Part shown: piece by piece, positions 1 to 13,000 of the stretch | How the letters are laid out: each line of letters starts with the position of its first letter | Position numbering within the stretch: position 1 is the first letter of the stretch | DNA from: Ophiodon elongatus | Lineage: Eukaryota > Chordata > Actinopteri > Perciformes > Hexagrammidae | NCBI GenBank assembly: GCA_016806645.1 | Contig: JACSYO010001013.1 | Coordinates: 1,471,001-1,535,000 of the forward strand | Direction: 5' to 3' | DNA: 64,000 bases | The notes under the pieces: generated by a model | Seen by the model: only the letters and a program-made list of their open reading frames with translations | What the model was told of the DNA's origin: nothing | Databases searched by the model: none | Made by a program: the position numbers and the translations under genes

Positions 1-603
1 TTCTGCGATTGCTTAAAAGAGAAGTGTAACTGTTGCATCAGATGCAGCATCTTTTGATAGCTGTTGGTTTTAGAGCTCTCATGAATTTTTGATCAACACT
101 TGGCCTTAAAATTAAAACTCCGTGTTTTTATCCCTTTTGTCCAATGGATTCATATGTCCCTGTGTGGAATGGGAGAGCATTTCTTTCAGAAGAGCCTCCC
201 ATCGTGTCTGTTGTCTTGTTTGTCACAACTAATTTATTATGAACTGTACGTGAAATCTGAAAGACTTGCGTTTGCTTACCGTCACTGTTTTAATCTCTTC
301 TGTCTGTTTTTGAAGTGAAGCGATTCAATAAGTGCCCCCTCCCCCTCACTAACTGTTCTCACATGACACACTCACTTCACATTCAGCAGTTACTGAATCA
401 CATCAGCCCCAACATCTGTCGACATGTACATTCATTTCCAGAATAGGCTCCTCTGCCACTTTAAATGTTAAGTATTTATAACAATGTGATGACTAATAAT
501 GGATTCATAAAACTAATCATTCTCTTGTTTTTCGCTACTTGTTTTCTTTTAATACTTGCACTCATAATCAAATGTCGGAGGGCAGAGCAGCAACATTCCC
601 CAC
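1..603. other. upstream or intronic DNA, no gene seen
   Basis: This stretch lies upstream of the TATA box at 604. It is AT-rich and only short, non-protein-like frames were found. It is either intergenic or an intron of longer sorbs2 transcripts that start outside the window. I see no recognisable exon or repeat. Confidence 0.5.
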
Positions 604-610
604 TATAAAA
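604..610 (+). promoter_or_regulatory. sorbs2: TATA box of putative internal sorbs2 promoter
   Basis: TATAAAA lies 174 bp upstream of the ATG at 784. It is preceded at about 592-599 by CATTCCCC, close to the TEAD/M-CAT core CATTCC that is common in muscle promoters. A transcription start near 635 would give a 5'UTR of about 150 nt leading into the short first coding exon. The box and spacing are seen directly; promoter activity and muscle bias are inferred. Confidence 0.5.
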
Positions 611-783
611 GGACATGTGTACATGTTGCTGCCATTTGTGATTGGTAGTGACGGATTTCCTCTGTTTTCTGGCTTGTGGGTCACTCCTAGGGCCAGGTCC
701 TCTCTCACGCTATGAATGGAAGTGCTCCACAGAGGCCCCTCTCTCCTCTGTCCTATCCTCCTCCCCCCACCTCGCTCCACACC

Positions 784-811
784 ATGCTCCAGAGACAGAG
801 CCGGAGTTCAG
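784..811 (+). CDS. sorbs2: sorbs2 alternative first coding exon
   Basis: ATG followed by eight codons (MLQRQSRSS) and a strong donor (TTCAG|gtgagt), ending in phase 1. This phase fits the next exon exactly (S-E-G-S-E-S). The ATG has a purine-poor -3 context (ACC ATG) but is the first ATG after the TATA box. The exon is not conserved enough for me to match it to a named mammalian first exon. Confidence 0.6.
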
Positions 812-2266
812 GTGAGTCATGCTCTTTTTTTTTTTATTCTTTTTTTGTTTTTTATTTGAGCCGAGGACACTTCATGTTTTTATGAGCAATTATTTGACAG
901 GAAGACAATGCCAAAGAAAGGCGGCTCGGTAAGAAAAGGCCAGAACCATCCTACTGATGTGTTCTGTCGTTTTGGAAAGGTCAGGAGGAGGTCATTTCTT
1001 TACATTGTGAAGCCCCAGTAGGTATATGACAACTGGTTAGGGGTGGTGAGTAGGATGGTGCAAGTTTGTGTAATGTTTAATAAGTCAAAAGTTGGATCTT
1101 GAAGTCTGATTCAGCATGTACAAGGAGCCAATGTAATGAAATAAGAACAGGGGTAAAATTATAACATTTTCTAGTTTTGGTCAGTATCCTAGCAGCAGTA
1201 TTTTGTCCAGGTTTTAGTTTACTAATAGTTAATTTAGGTAAGCCAGAGAATAGTGGAATTCCAGTAATTGCCATGGAAAGAATGTTATGAATCTTGTCAG
1301 TGTTTCTTAAGTGAGAAAAAAGCAGTCTCACTAATATTGTTGACATATTCCTCAAAGGATTATTGGGATCAAACGTGACACAGAGATTTCTTACATAAAA
1401 GCTTTGTGGAATTGTGGAACCAGCTATGTTCAGAGTGCAATAACAGGATTTATTTCTGATCTGCTTTGGACCGTGAATTAGCAAAAAAAAAGAAGTTTGA
1501 TGACATCCATTGTTTGATTTTTGGAATGCATTTCTCCAGTTTCACCAGCTGATGCATGATTAGGGAAGTGCTACAAACTTCAAGGATGTGTAAATCTTCT
1601 AAGAAAGCCATAAAGGGATATTTGCTAATTAATCTCCTCATTGTTGCCCATAGAAATAGTTAATGGCACATGTATTTGTTAAAAGCCCAGCATGTGATAT
1701 GTGTATACCTATTAGCAGAAGACAGAGCCATCCAGTTGTGGAACACAGTATAAAATGAGTTGGAGATAAAGGTTGTTCACATCTTGAGGTGCACAAAAGA
1801 GCAGTTCATCTCAGAAAGAGTCGGTGTTGACTTTCCTTCTTGGGCTTCTGTGTGATTTATTAGTGGCTACAACTGACAGTGTGTCTGTTTCTCTTTTCGC
1901 TCCTCATATTCAGAGGGCAGCGAGTCACTGACCACAGAGTCGGTGGTGCTGGGCCACAGCAGCCACAGCAGCACGGTGCCCATCGCTCGCTTCTCAGAGG
2001 AGGAGAAGAGGGTGTCCGTCATCAAGGCCCCTCACTACGAAGGCATCGGCCCCGTGGACGACTCCGGCATCCCGATCGCTATCCGCACGGTGAGGTTCCA
2101 ACGTACAAAGAGCTAAACGCGTTGGTATGCAGCAGACCCGAGTCGGCGAGGCCCCGCAGTGTGGCACCGGAGAGTCTTTTGACCTATTTCTGTTGTCTTG
2201 ATATGTGATCGGGTTCACGAGAGTGGATTACTTTTAGCTGTCAGCAGCTTTTGACCCCATAATAAA

Positions 2267-2350
<84 letters not shown>

Positions 2351-4049
2351 TCTCTCCCTCTGTGTGCTAGTTTTGCAGATGAGGTCAGGCGGGCTCTTTT
2401 TGCTGGAGCACTGCAAACGTTCTGTCCTCGCCTTGCGTTACTTGTCAAAGTGTGCGTCCGTGTGTTATCTCTGTTCGGGCTTCTCGCCTATTAACACTCC
2501 ACTCCGTTATCCATTTCGTGAGGAGGTGGCATTTAAACGCGGACGTGTTCAACGGCAGAATGAAGCGAGCGAGAGAAAGTAACGGGAAGAATGACAGACG
2601 GGCGATAAAAGCGAAGAGAAAAGGTGGAAGGACAAAAGGGAAAGAAAAGGAAGAAAAACAGATGCTCCTTGTTGTGAGCAGACAAACATTTTTGTGGGCA
2701 CTTTATTCGGTAACCATGGAGAGTGAAGTGGTAATTGGTCCGTCTCCCGGCCGTGCCAATGCTACATGCTCTGTCACATTCACTCCTTCACTGTGGAGCC
2801 AAACGGCCTGTTCTCTGACCGGAGTCCAGACACGCTGTTTAGCGCTGCTGAATAAAGGGGGGATTAAGTCTGCCATTTGATAGCTCTTCTCTGAAGTGGC
2901 TGTTAGATCTATACTGTATACACAAAGACACGCATACCAGGGTTTCTCCTGGACTTTCCAGGCACAGCACCAGGAGCTCCCACTTTGGTTTTTGTAGCAA
3001 CATGGCTTCTGTATCCTCCATGCTGCGAAACCAAACCTGCTGACAGTGATTTCTGAGAGCGAGCACAATTTAAAAAAAACAAAAAAAAACAAACAGACCG
3101 CAACGGTGGTTTATCGAGTTGTTCTTCGTCCAACCGACATCAGAACATGCAGCTTACTATGATGTCATTCTGCTCGCTACTTGCAGCCCACAAGCTAATA
3201 GTCAAGTGTGGTTTCATATGCAAGGGGAGCTTGTCACATCCAATCGGAGAGATTTATTCATACGTCCCAGAGTTCAATGTGTCATCGAAAGTACTTCCAA
3301 TGTTTTACAGGCAGAAAAAGGAGAGGGATTTCTTCAATATAAAACACTTAAAAATGAATCTTTAATACATATTTAATGTATAACAAGTAAATGAACATTT
3401 AACACAGGCACACAGAATTGTAACTTGGGGAATATATGTTTCATTTCACTGTATCTTCAATAGATGTCTTAGATGTGTCTATATAGTGTATCTTTATATA
3501 CAGCATATGGTGAGAACCATTCCACTTTTTTCATCAGTTATAACTTATAAATAGATTAAATATCTCACTGAGACAAATTAAGAGCAGGTACATTAAATTA
3601 AGTGAAATAGTCTGATGGAAATTATTATGGACAATACTTAATCGTCTTCAAGTCTCATACAATAAATCTTTACGATGAATTTATTCATGTCTCAGCATGA
3701 GTTAAATTCTCGGTGAGTGAAATATGGATCTCTAGAAAGGCTGAGAGTGTGTTTTTCCGCTCTGCTCAGTAAGTACCCGGTCCCATAAAACAGTGGGAAC
3801 CCTTCCTATCTTCTAACTTCAGCTATCGAGTTTATGTTGCATTTCACGACACATCAATCTTTATGACTGTTTCTCTCTCCGCAGACGGTGGATCGGCCTA
3901 AGGATTGGTACAAAACGATGTTCAAACAGATCCACAAGGTTCACAAAGCAGGTAAGTCGGCGCCGCGTCACACTGAAAGGCAGAAGCGTCCCTTTAGGTG
4001 TTGTGATTTCATCAGCAGACGTACACGCATGCATGCTGTGTACCCGTGT

Positions 4050-4098
<49 letters not shown>

Positions 4099-4319
4099 CA
4101 TGTCGGTTCTTATTAAACCGAAAGAGCCAGAGAAAGTCAGAGCCAGAACTCATTAGATGAGAGCAGGAGAGTCTGGAGAGGAGGAGGAATTGAGAGAAAC
4201 CTCTAATAGACACAAAGCTGTCCTGGGAAATCTGTTCTAATTTTATGGGCTTCACAGTATCACACTCAGTCAGTTCAAAGCTTGTTTGTTGTAAACTGCT
4301 CCGGCTTCTTCTACTGCAG

Positions 4320-4395
<76 letters not shown>

Positions 4396-4397
4396 CG

Positions 4398-4436
<39 letters not shown>

Positions 4437-7400
4437 GCGCACACACTGTTTAGTGATTGTGTGTTTCCATGACTCTCTGAATACTCGTATGTTCTAGGTG
4501 AATTTATGAAGTAATTATAATAGTAATAAAAATCTTTTGAGTGAGGTCATGTAGGTTTAAAGAGTCTTTAAAAATGTGTCGTTTCATCATGTGGCGAAAA
4601 GAGCAGTTTTTTTTTTTTTTTTAATACAGCCAAAATCAAACACTCACATGCCCACAATATGGTTAATACACTGCCTCTGTGGGTTGCTATGGCTCTTCTT
4701 GTACCTTAAAAAATGCTGAGCTTGTTGTTGGACGGAGGGGGAAGTGGTTCGTGCTGCTTGGGTGGTTTCATAATTTTTTCCGCTGTGAAAAATGGTCACT
4801 ATTGGAACTCACTTTTACGACTGTATCCAAGCGGACTAAAAGCGCTGTTCTCTCAGGAGAGCAAACTGCACTCTTGTTCCCTCGACACCGCGACGTCTGT
4901 TTGTGCACGGACACCAATCTGTCTTTGTTCCCCTCTTCCACAGATGACGACTATTCTGACACATACAACGCAACATATGCTGTCATAAACAACGGTGAGA
5001 GATGCTCCGCGCGCAAACAAAAGTTGCCTATAAGCCATTTTCTTGCCGACCCATTTGTCTCCTCCTGTCTGGCTCGCTCTGCCTCATTACTTCTCCCTCC
5101 GATGTCTCCTCTGTCCTTAACAGATGACTACAGCCTGTCGTCCAACCCCACCATGGCCCACCCTGCCCCCCGGACACACACGTACAGGCCCCTCGCCAAG
5201 AGCCCCTCGGACAACGGGGGGCATCAGGGCCCTCGCGAGCCTCCGCCGTCCCCTGTGCCCCCACCCCCACCTCCGCCCATGCCGTCCCTCCTCCAGCTGA
5301 GGGCCCGAGACAGCGATCGTGAGAGAGACTCACCCGACACGTACGAGCAGCTTTTTGTCTCGACTCTTTCACGATTCATTTATTGATGAATTAACTTTGT
5401 TTCGGGGGGGGGGCTGTTTTTCTGAGAAGCATGTTTTTTGTTTTTTTTTCTCGCACCAGGAACGAATGGGGTCCTCCCAACAGGAAGGTGGACACGCGAA
5501 AGTACCGCGCGGAGCCGAAGAGTATTTTTGAGTATGAGCCTGGAAAGTCCTCCATTTTGGAGCACGAAAGACCAGTGAGTATATTAGAAGATGTTCTGTC
5601 ATTTGATTGTGTTGACATTTTAGAAGGTTCATTTCTGAAGGGGTAAATGACTAAACATTAGGCAAAATGAAGTGAAATAGCACTGCAGAGGTAGAGCTAC
5701 GGCACATGCAATAACTGGATGGTCAAATTGAGAAAAAGAGTCACAAGCACATTTACCTTTCTTGCCTAATGTATTTTCACATTACGGGGCTTTTGCGTGG
5801 ACGTCTTTCCGTCAGGCACGACGTGGGCGTTAAAAAGCGAAGGTTTCCAGCGCTGCTTCCTCTAGTGACGGATGTCTGCTTTGTCATTCTCCCCACACAG
5901 AGTGAACAGCCAGGACGGAGATAATTACTGTGTAGGGGGAGGGCACGAATAATAGCCATAAGGTATCTGAGATGGAGAACAGGATAATGGAGAAGGGGTT
6001 GCAGATGAGGAGCCTGTTATGTGGGGAGAAGATTAAACAGGAGAAGAAAAAAAAAAAAGGTATTTGCAGACGTTTAATGCGATGACTGCAGAGAGCTCTC
6101 TCCGGGCAATAATGCATGAGTCAGTTCCTGATAAGGCAATAAAAGGAGAAAGCTGAAGAGTAGAAGTGAACCCACGCTGACTAATCTGCTGTCTGAGGCT
6201 CTGTTTTAAAAGCCTTTTCTCTCCACTGTCCATGCAAACAAATGGCTCCCAAAAAAACCTCCTGTTCGGTGGTGAACTGTCCAATTGTGTCCAATTATGA
6301 GCCACAGGGAACAAAAAACAGTGTTTCTGCCACTTGCGTAAGTTGGCAGTTTCTGCTCTCGACTCTCGTTTTCTTTTTTTTTTTTTTTGTTACAGGGTGA
6401 CTCATGTGTCTCAGAGCTGTATTTGAGAGACGTAACGCCACAACACCGACAAAAAAAAAAACGCGAAAACTCCCATTTCCATGTGGGAAATGGGAGTTAG
6501 AAGGAGCAGACAGAGTAACCAACGCATCGTCTCCGCAGTAAAATGAATACGCCTCTTGTGTGTAGAATAGAGAACGCTGTTTGAGTCTGAACATCCAACT
6601 GAGAAAGAGGAGATGATGAACTTGCTTCACAGCGGCAAACCGTTGTTTCGGGCTCACCGGTCTAATTTTGTTGCACGCAAATACGGACGTCCTATCCGAC
6701 AGTTTATTGCAGGTTGATTTGATATGGAAATGCATCTCTCTGTGATGCAACAGAAGGGTTTTCATTCATCGCGTCACGTTCGGCAAAAGATAAACCTCCG
6801 CTTCCTTCAGGATACTTAACCATCAGTAACATGCAAAATAGTGGAGGACGTACAGTATGCTTCCAGCCAATAAGCAAACGACGAGGCGGCGTTGGATGGC
6901 AGCTGACGAGCCTTAATACGATAGATACATCTCAGTCCTGCAACTTTGAATTCATTATTTGTAAATCCACCTTTTTAAAAGCGCCTCCATTAATACATGA
7001 AGGGGGTTAAGTGCGCCGATGGGGATAACTTCCAGGGGGGAGAGTGCGGCAGGATAACTCAAGTTTATTAGTGTAGCACTTTCTTAACAACGAGGCAATT
7101 CACAGTGCTTTACATGAGACATAAAAAAAAAAAATGCATGAAAGTAATATTCCACCCATAAAAGGACAATTTGTAGATGAATTACTCACCCTGTGTCACC
7201 TTAGGACTGGATAAATGAGACCTGGATCATAACGCATGAGCTGTGTGAGAGTTTGTAAGCAGTTTTGATATATTTACGCTGTTGACCGCCACCGGTTACT
7301 TTCAATTAATCAAATCTCCAGGGAGGCGTGCAAGAAATACAACATTTTCTTTAAGAATTCAAGGTCAACGCGGAGTGAGTAATTGATACGCAAACGGTCA

Positions 7401-9055
7401 TTTTGGATGACGTATTCCTTTAAAGACAGGGTTTAAAAGAAAACAAGGTAATATTAAAAAAAAAAAAGATGCATGGATGGCATTTAAAAGAGTAAAATGA
7501 AAAATATATTTAATTGACAGTTCAGTGGTTCATCGCACTGTCCTCCCTTGATGTTTTACCTGTTCAGCGATAAAAGTCAGTATGTTGTATCTGATCAGGT
7601 ACTTTAAGTACACAGGTGTGTAGCTCTCGGATCGGTTAGATTGTGACGCCACGCTGCTCCTTACCGCACGCCCACGTGAATAACCCCCCCGCGTCTTCTT
7701 ACGAACACGTCTTCAAAATGTGCTTTCTCCTCTTCTTAACCACAACGCGTACCTTTCCCCGGCCCCTTCTGACACCCCGCTGTGTACTGTTTAATATTCC
7801 ATCCACTGAGCCGGCTCCACGGTGTGGATAATGAGGTTGGGTGTTAAATATGTAACGCTCAAAGTAACATCCTGATTTTCATTATCTGTCAGCTTCGCTA
7901 AGGCTTAGAATAAGGCGGCGGTAATGGGATTCTGTCGTGGGATTCACAGCCCTGTCGATGTCGTATTGCACGTGAAATGAACCAATATCAATTTGAGAAG
8001 GGCCTAGGTGGTGGAACTGTCTGCCTCTTTGGTTTCCCAACGGCGGTAAGAGTTGTACTGTGCGTATTCGGTTATTTAGCGTATACAAGTGTCCGATAAC
8101 GGTCTGACAACGTGGCACTAGTGAAACACTGCCGAAACAAATAGTTTGGATGCCCTAATGGTTTGGGATAAATGCCAAAGCAGTGAAGCAGTGAAGCAAT
8201 GATTTGTCAGTAGTAAAATGAGTTTTTTTGCATCACTGCTTTCGTCCCCCATGAGCCAGTCGAAATCTTCATCCTGTGCCCATCTCCCCGTGCCACCTTC
8301 GTCCATTCCTAACCATGAGGCCCATGTCTTTCTTTTGTGTGTGACTTCTTTTCCACACTGTCTTTCTCCTGTCTTTCTTCTCCCTCCTCTCTCTCTCTGT
8401 CACTGTCATGCTTTCCCAGACCTATGATGACATAGATTTAGAGAACGAGCCTTGGTATAAGTTCTTTTCCGAGCTGGAGTTTGGGCGGCCGGTAAGTCAG
8501 GGCCATAGCTACCCCCTCAAGCACAACCCTGCCATAGGCAGACACCCACTTGCTCCCACTCCACCCGTGGTTTTTTTTATTATTTTATTGAATGTCTCCA
8601 CCAATAGACTGGGTGGGGCTAGTTGTTTGGGCATGTGGTACTTGTTGGGTGCTGTGACCCCCCTCCCCCCTCCCCCTCCCCCCTATCCCCCACCCTTGTG
8701 ACAGGCTGTGTGATGTCTCTGCGTTGCTGGGTGTTTTTTTGGTCTGGTGGCTAGCAGGCACTGAAATGTTCACGCACAAACCTGGATGATCTGATTTCAG
8801 TTTGGTGTTGCATCTTGCCCAAAAATAAGCAGGAAAAATATTTAAAAAGAGCTCCAGATGCTTAAGATGACCTGACTTTTAACTGGTAGAACTGCTCAGA
8901 AAAGTCAATCAATCTTAACATATAACATAACTATATATATTATGTATATATATATATATATATGTGTCTGTATATGTATATATACAGACACATATATATG
9001 TATCTGTATATATATATATATATATATATAGGTATATATATATATATATATATAT

Positions 9056-9086
<31 letters not shown>

Positions 9087-9114
9087 ACAATAACAACATA
9101 TATATATATGTATA

Positions 9115-9166
<52 letters not shown>

Positions 9167-9960
9167 TATTGCCGGAGTGACGCTCTGCATATCTACTGTA
9201 CAAGCTAAATGCTGTAGCGCCCTCTGCTGGATGTAGGTGGCAATAACGGCCTTGTGGCCCCGGGCAGGGATTGCCTCTAGCCACAGATCTGGGATCAAAT
9301 GAACCCCCCTACCCTGACTGATTTACAAAGTGCCCTGCCTCTGTCCATGCCGTAGCATGACACCAGGTGATTGTTTGTTGGGCTTATTTCAAAATGTTCA
9401 GGTGAAAATGTCCCATCTTTGGCTGGCATGGCTTCCCAGAGTCGTGTTTGCTGTGCGTTGACATTTTCGACCTGCAATATTTTGAAACTTTCACACCACT
9501 GAATAAGCCCTTAGAGCGTAGATGGTTCCCCTACATGCACCGACTGGTCCCGCCGGGACAGAGCCTCACGGTGTGATCAGCGTTTGAGTGTCTTATTGAG
9601 GTGACGAGTCACAGGAAGTCTTGACCGACTGAGGGAACAATTGTTTATCTGCACTAGTAACCCAGCACTGAATCACAGCATTCGATCGGCCAATCACTGC
9701 ACTCTGAAATCACCACGGCAGCTTGTGCTTCACTCGGCTTTCTGCTTTACAGCTTGCTCTCACACTCTGCATGTGTGTGTGTGTGTGGTACATGAGCACA
9801 GTGTGTGTGTGTGTGTGTGTGTGTGTAAAGTTTGATTTAGAAGGCCTTAATTATTTCAACATTGACATACTGTAGTTTTAATGTTGCTGTTTTGAGATAA
9901 GCACATAGGAATAAAAGATCAATAGATGAAATAGGAATGTGCATATGAATGTATAATGTG

Positions 9961-10036
<76 letters not shown>

Positions 10037-13000
10037 TGTCAGTGAAAGTGTTAGTGTGTGTTGAGTGCGTGCACTCACATTAGTTTGTGAACTAGTCCAT
10101 CTCTGGTTACTCTGATTCTCTAACGAGTGTCGCTCTCTTCACATGTTTCTCGTTTTTTTTTTTTGGTTTCTCCCCATGATGTCACCACTACTTCTCCTCC
10201 TTCACCTCATTTTCACCTTCCTCCTCCTCCTCCTCCTCCTCCTCCTGCTCCTCCTCCTGCTCCTCCTGCTCACTGCTGCTGCTTGGGGCTCAAGCCTCCT
10301 AAAAAACGGCTGGATTATAATCCAGACATCTCCGCTCGCCAACGTATTGAGGTAATCGCACATTCATGAGTGTTCCAGTGGTGTTGTTAATCTCACTCAT
10401 TGCTAACAAGTCGCGGGAATTTAAAATCTCTTTTTTATTTCAGGAAAATGTAAGACATGATTTCTTAAAATGAGTGTGATGTAGTGTCGCGTCACTTCAG
10501 TGTGATGTCACAGTGTCAGCCAATCACCACGAGACGAGCATGATGTCGCTTTGTAAAGACTGTTGAACTTATAGCTTTGGAGTGCTCTTCATTTCTTTGC
10601 ATGGGGGGTTGTACGCAAAACATCTGTCTCCTTGGACATTTTATGAAGATCTATTGTTTATTTTTATTTTTTTTTATTTAGGTTTCACTGGAAATCTTTT
10701 TTTTTTTTTTTTCATATTTCCAACATTATTGTGTGTTTCGATTTCACGGTCAGCATTTCCTCAGAGAGACCATTGCAGTTAAAGTGTATCGCCCATTCTT
10801 TGCCACTAAGACCCATTCCGGCTGATCCATGCCACATTTTGCAGGGCAGCATTTGCCCCCTGAGCTCAGCTCACTACACCCTTTGCTCCATCACCTTTGC
10901 CGTCATCCTCCAGAAAGAGAGAGAGAGCAGGAATTTATCCTCACCGCTTCCGCCGGTCGGCCTCCTCCCCCGCTCAGGTGTGCCATGTGGAACCAGCGCC
11001 CGTCGCACCTTACGCTGGGGGAGCCTTTTGAGTGTGGCACAGCAACAACAACCGCATGCAGGCTGTGCATTGTGAGCTGCTCTGCCTCGAGTCTTTGTTC
11101 CTGCGGACCTCACTTTTCTCTCTTGTCGTCTGCCCTATTTCAGACATCCCTGCACATCGCTCCCGCTGACAAGGCTCCTGAGAGACCGGCGAGGTAAACC
11201 TCTGTTTCTTTTATTTTCCTCTGCATCACCCCCATTCCACCCCCAACCCACCCCCCCTTCCCCCCTCCCCCATCCTTTCAACAGCAGTGGTCCTTGTTGT
11301 GATTCAGCAGGGAGTCACAACTGCTCTTTCTTGCCTTGACTCTGGTGCAAATAGCCTCTGTGTCTGTTATTAATAATGCAAGGATTAGTGTTCGCCTTTA
11401 TTTTCTTTTCCCACTGAAGCGGTGGCGCTTTGCATCACCCTTTCACTAACCGAGCCGGAATAAATTAACCCTGCAAGCCTATTTATTCTGCCCTTCACCT
11501 CCTATCCTTCCCTCAGCCCCCCCCCCTCTTCCTCCCCTTGTCCTACTCCCTTTCACCAATGGCCTGCTTATTCAGTCGCAATTTCCTCGGTGAACAGAAA
11601 GGGCAGAAATGGGATGAATAGGCCGTGTAATTCATGTAAGCATTGAGTGTGTTTGTTCGGAACAGAAAGCCCATTGGGTTTTTAGTCATTTTAAATACAA
11701 GAAAGTATGGCATCTTTCCAGATACGAGGATAATAGCCACATTTCTTAGGAGGATGAGCTTTGTATTGTTGGTTTAGAAAATGGAAAATAATGTTTTCGA
11801 ATGTTTTCACGTTGTTCAAAGAGGTGAATGGAGATGCTCATTATTTGTCATATATGTTGTATTATTTACGATGTTTTGGTACATGGTTTGTATTGACGAT
11901 GCAGGAAACATAGTCAATAGTATGTACTCGTAAGACAATTTGCCTTCTGCAAACGCATGCACGCACCAGCGGCGGTGTATGGTGCCGTCCTTGATGTCCG
12001 ACTGTGTTGCAGCGCTGCCAGCGACTACCGGAAGAGAAGGAAGTCCGAGCCGACCAGTTCCCAAGTGAACGCTCAGTCTCAGAGCAGAGCGCCAACTTCC
12101 CCCAAACCAGTGGATGCCTACAGACCCAGCAGCAGCCTAAAGAAAGCTGTGGTTCGCTCCTCACCATCCTCGCCCTCCAGAGCCAAAGGTACGCATACAA
12201 ACAAACAAACAAACAAACAAACAAACAAACAAACAAAACGTCTCCTTTTTTACTTGATATCTCTTGCCCCTTCTCGTCCCCAGACTGTCGCGTGTTTACT
12301 TACTTACCACATCGCCTAAAGAAATCGCCATTGTCATTTGTGACCGTGATGTTTTTCATAACACAATGTCTGTCTGGTGAGGTCAGAAGTCTCCTTGATG
12401 CGTTATTGGTGGGAGTCTGAAGGAAAAAAACCCATCAAATCCTCTTTTTTCCACCTTTACTCTTTTCTCTCCTACTTCACCCTCTCCCCAGCTCCTCCAC
12501 CCTTTTTGCTGGGTATTATTGCTAAACATGCTTTCCTCCTTCTTCTCTTTCACCACGCTGCTTTTTCTTGGACATCTGAAAGGTGGGGACGCATGTAACA
12601 TGTATTCAAACAGTTTGACCTCCCCAGGTCCTTGTCCACCACCCCATCTCCCCCCCGTCCCCTCTGACCCCGCCCATTGCCACGAGGAAGCCAGCGAGGA
12701 GGGCAGCTCCTCCTCCAAGCAGTCCGTCTGCTGTAAGGACAGTTGGCAGGCGAAATGCCAGGACGCTGAGACGTGGAGCAGCGCCGATGAGGTGCCGCAT
12801 GTCCCTGGCAAGCTCAAGTCGCGCAGCTGCGATGACTTACTCAACGACGGGCACTCGGGCCCGGGCGGGCGCAACGCCGTCCGCTCGGAAAGTGCCGGGT
12901 CCCTGGTCTGCGACGGGAACCCCTCGGGTTCGACCGGATCCATCTCCAGTCGCTCGTTGCCGCGCCTCCACCGGCGACGGGCGCACGACTCGCCAGGCTT

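Larger units (their letters stand above)
5575..8419 (+). other. sorbs2: large sorbs2 intron
   Basis: 2.8-kb intron. It carries a perfect 13-bp inverted repeat at 6468-6498, an L2-tail-like segment near 7055-7130 and a MITE-like element at 7140-7435. The mammalian exon encoding SLYQSS was looked for here and not found. Confidence 0.5.
9166..10294 (+). other. sorbs2: sorbs2 intron, repeat-rich
   Basis: The intron continues with (GT)n at 9772-9826 and 9964-10034 and the CTC tract at 10216-10275. No other exon could be supported. Confidence 0.5.

Noticed and set aside
3968..4497. Cys/Val and His/Thr frames around 4.0-4.5 kb
   Set aside because: Pure translation of GT/CA microsatellites.
5341..5386. 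Read-through of the proline-rich sorbs2 exon (TYEQLFVSTLSRF)
   Set aside because: The next exon joins in phase at 5340 and restores the conserved NEWGPPNRKVDTRK sequence.
8905..9298. Long Tyr/Ile open frames on both strands
   Set aside because: They are translations of the TA/GT satellite; they have no complexity and occur on both strands.
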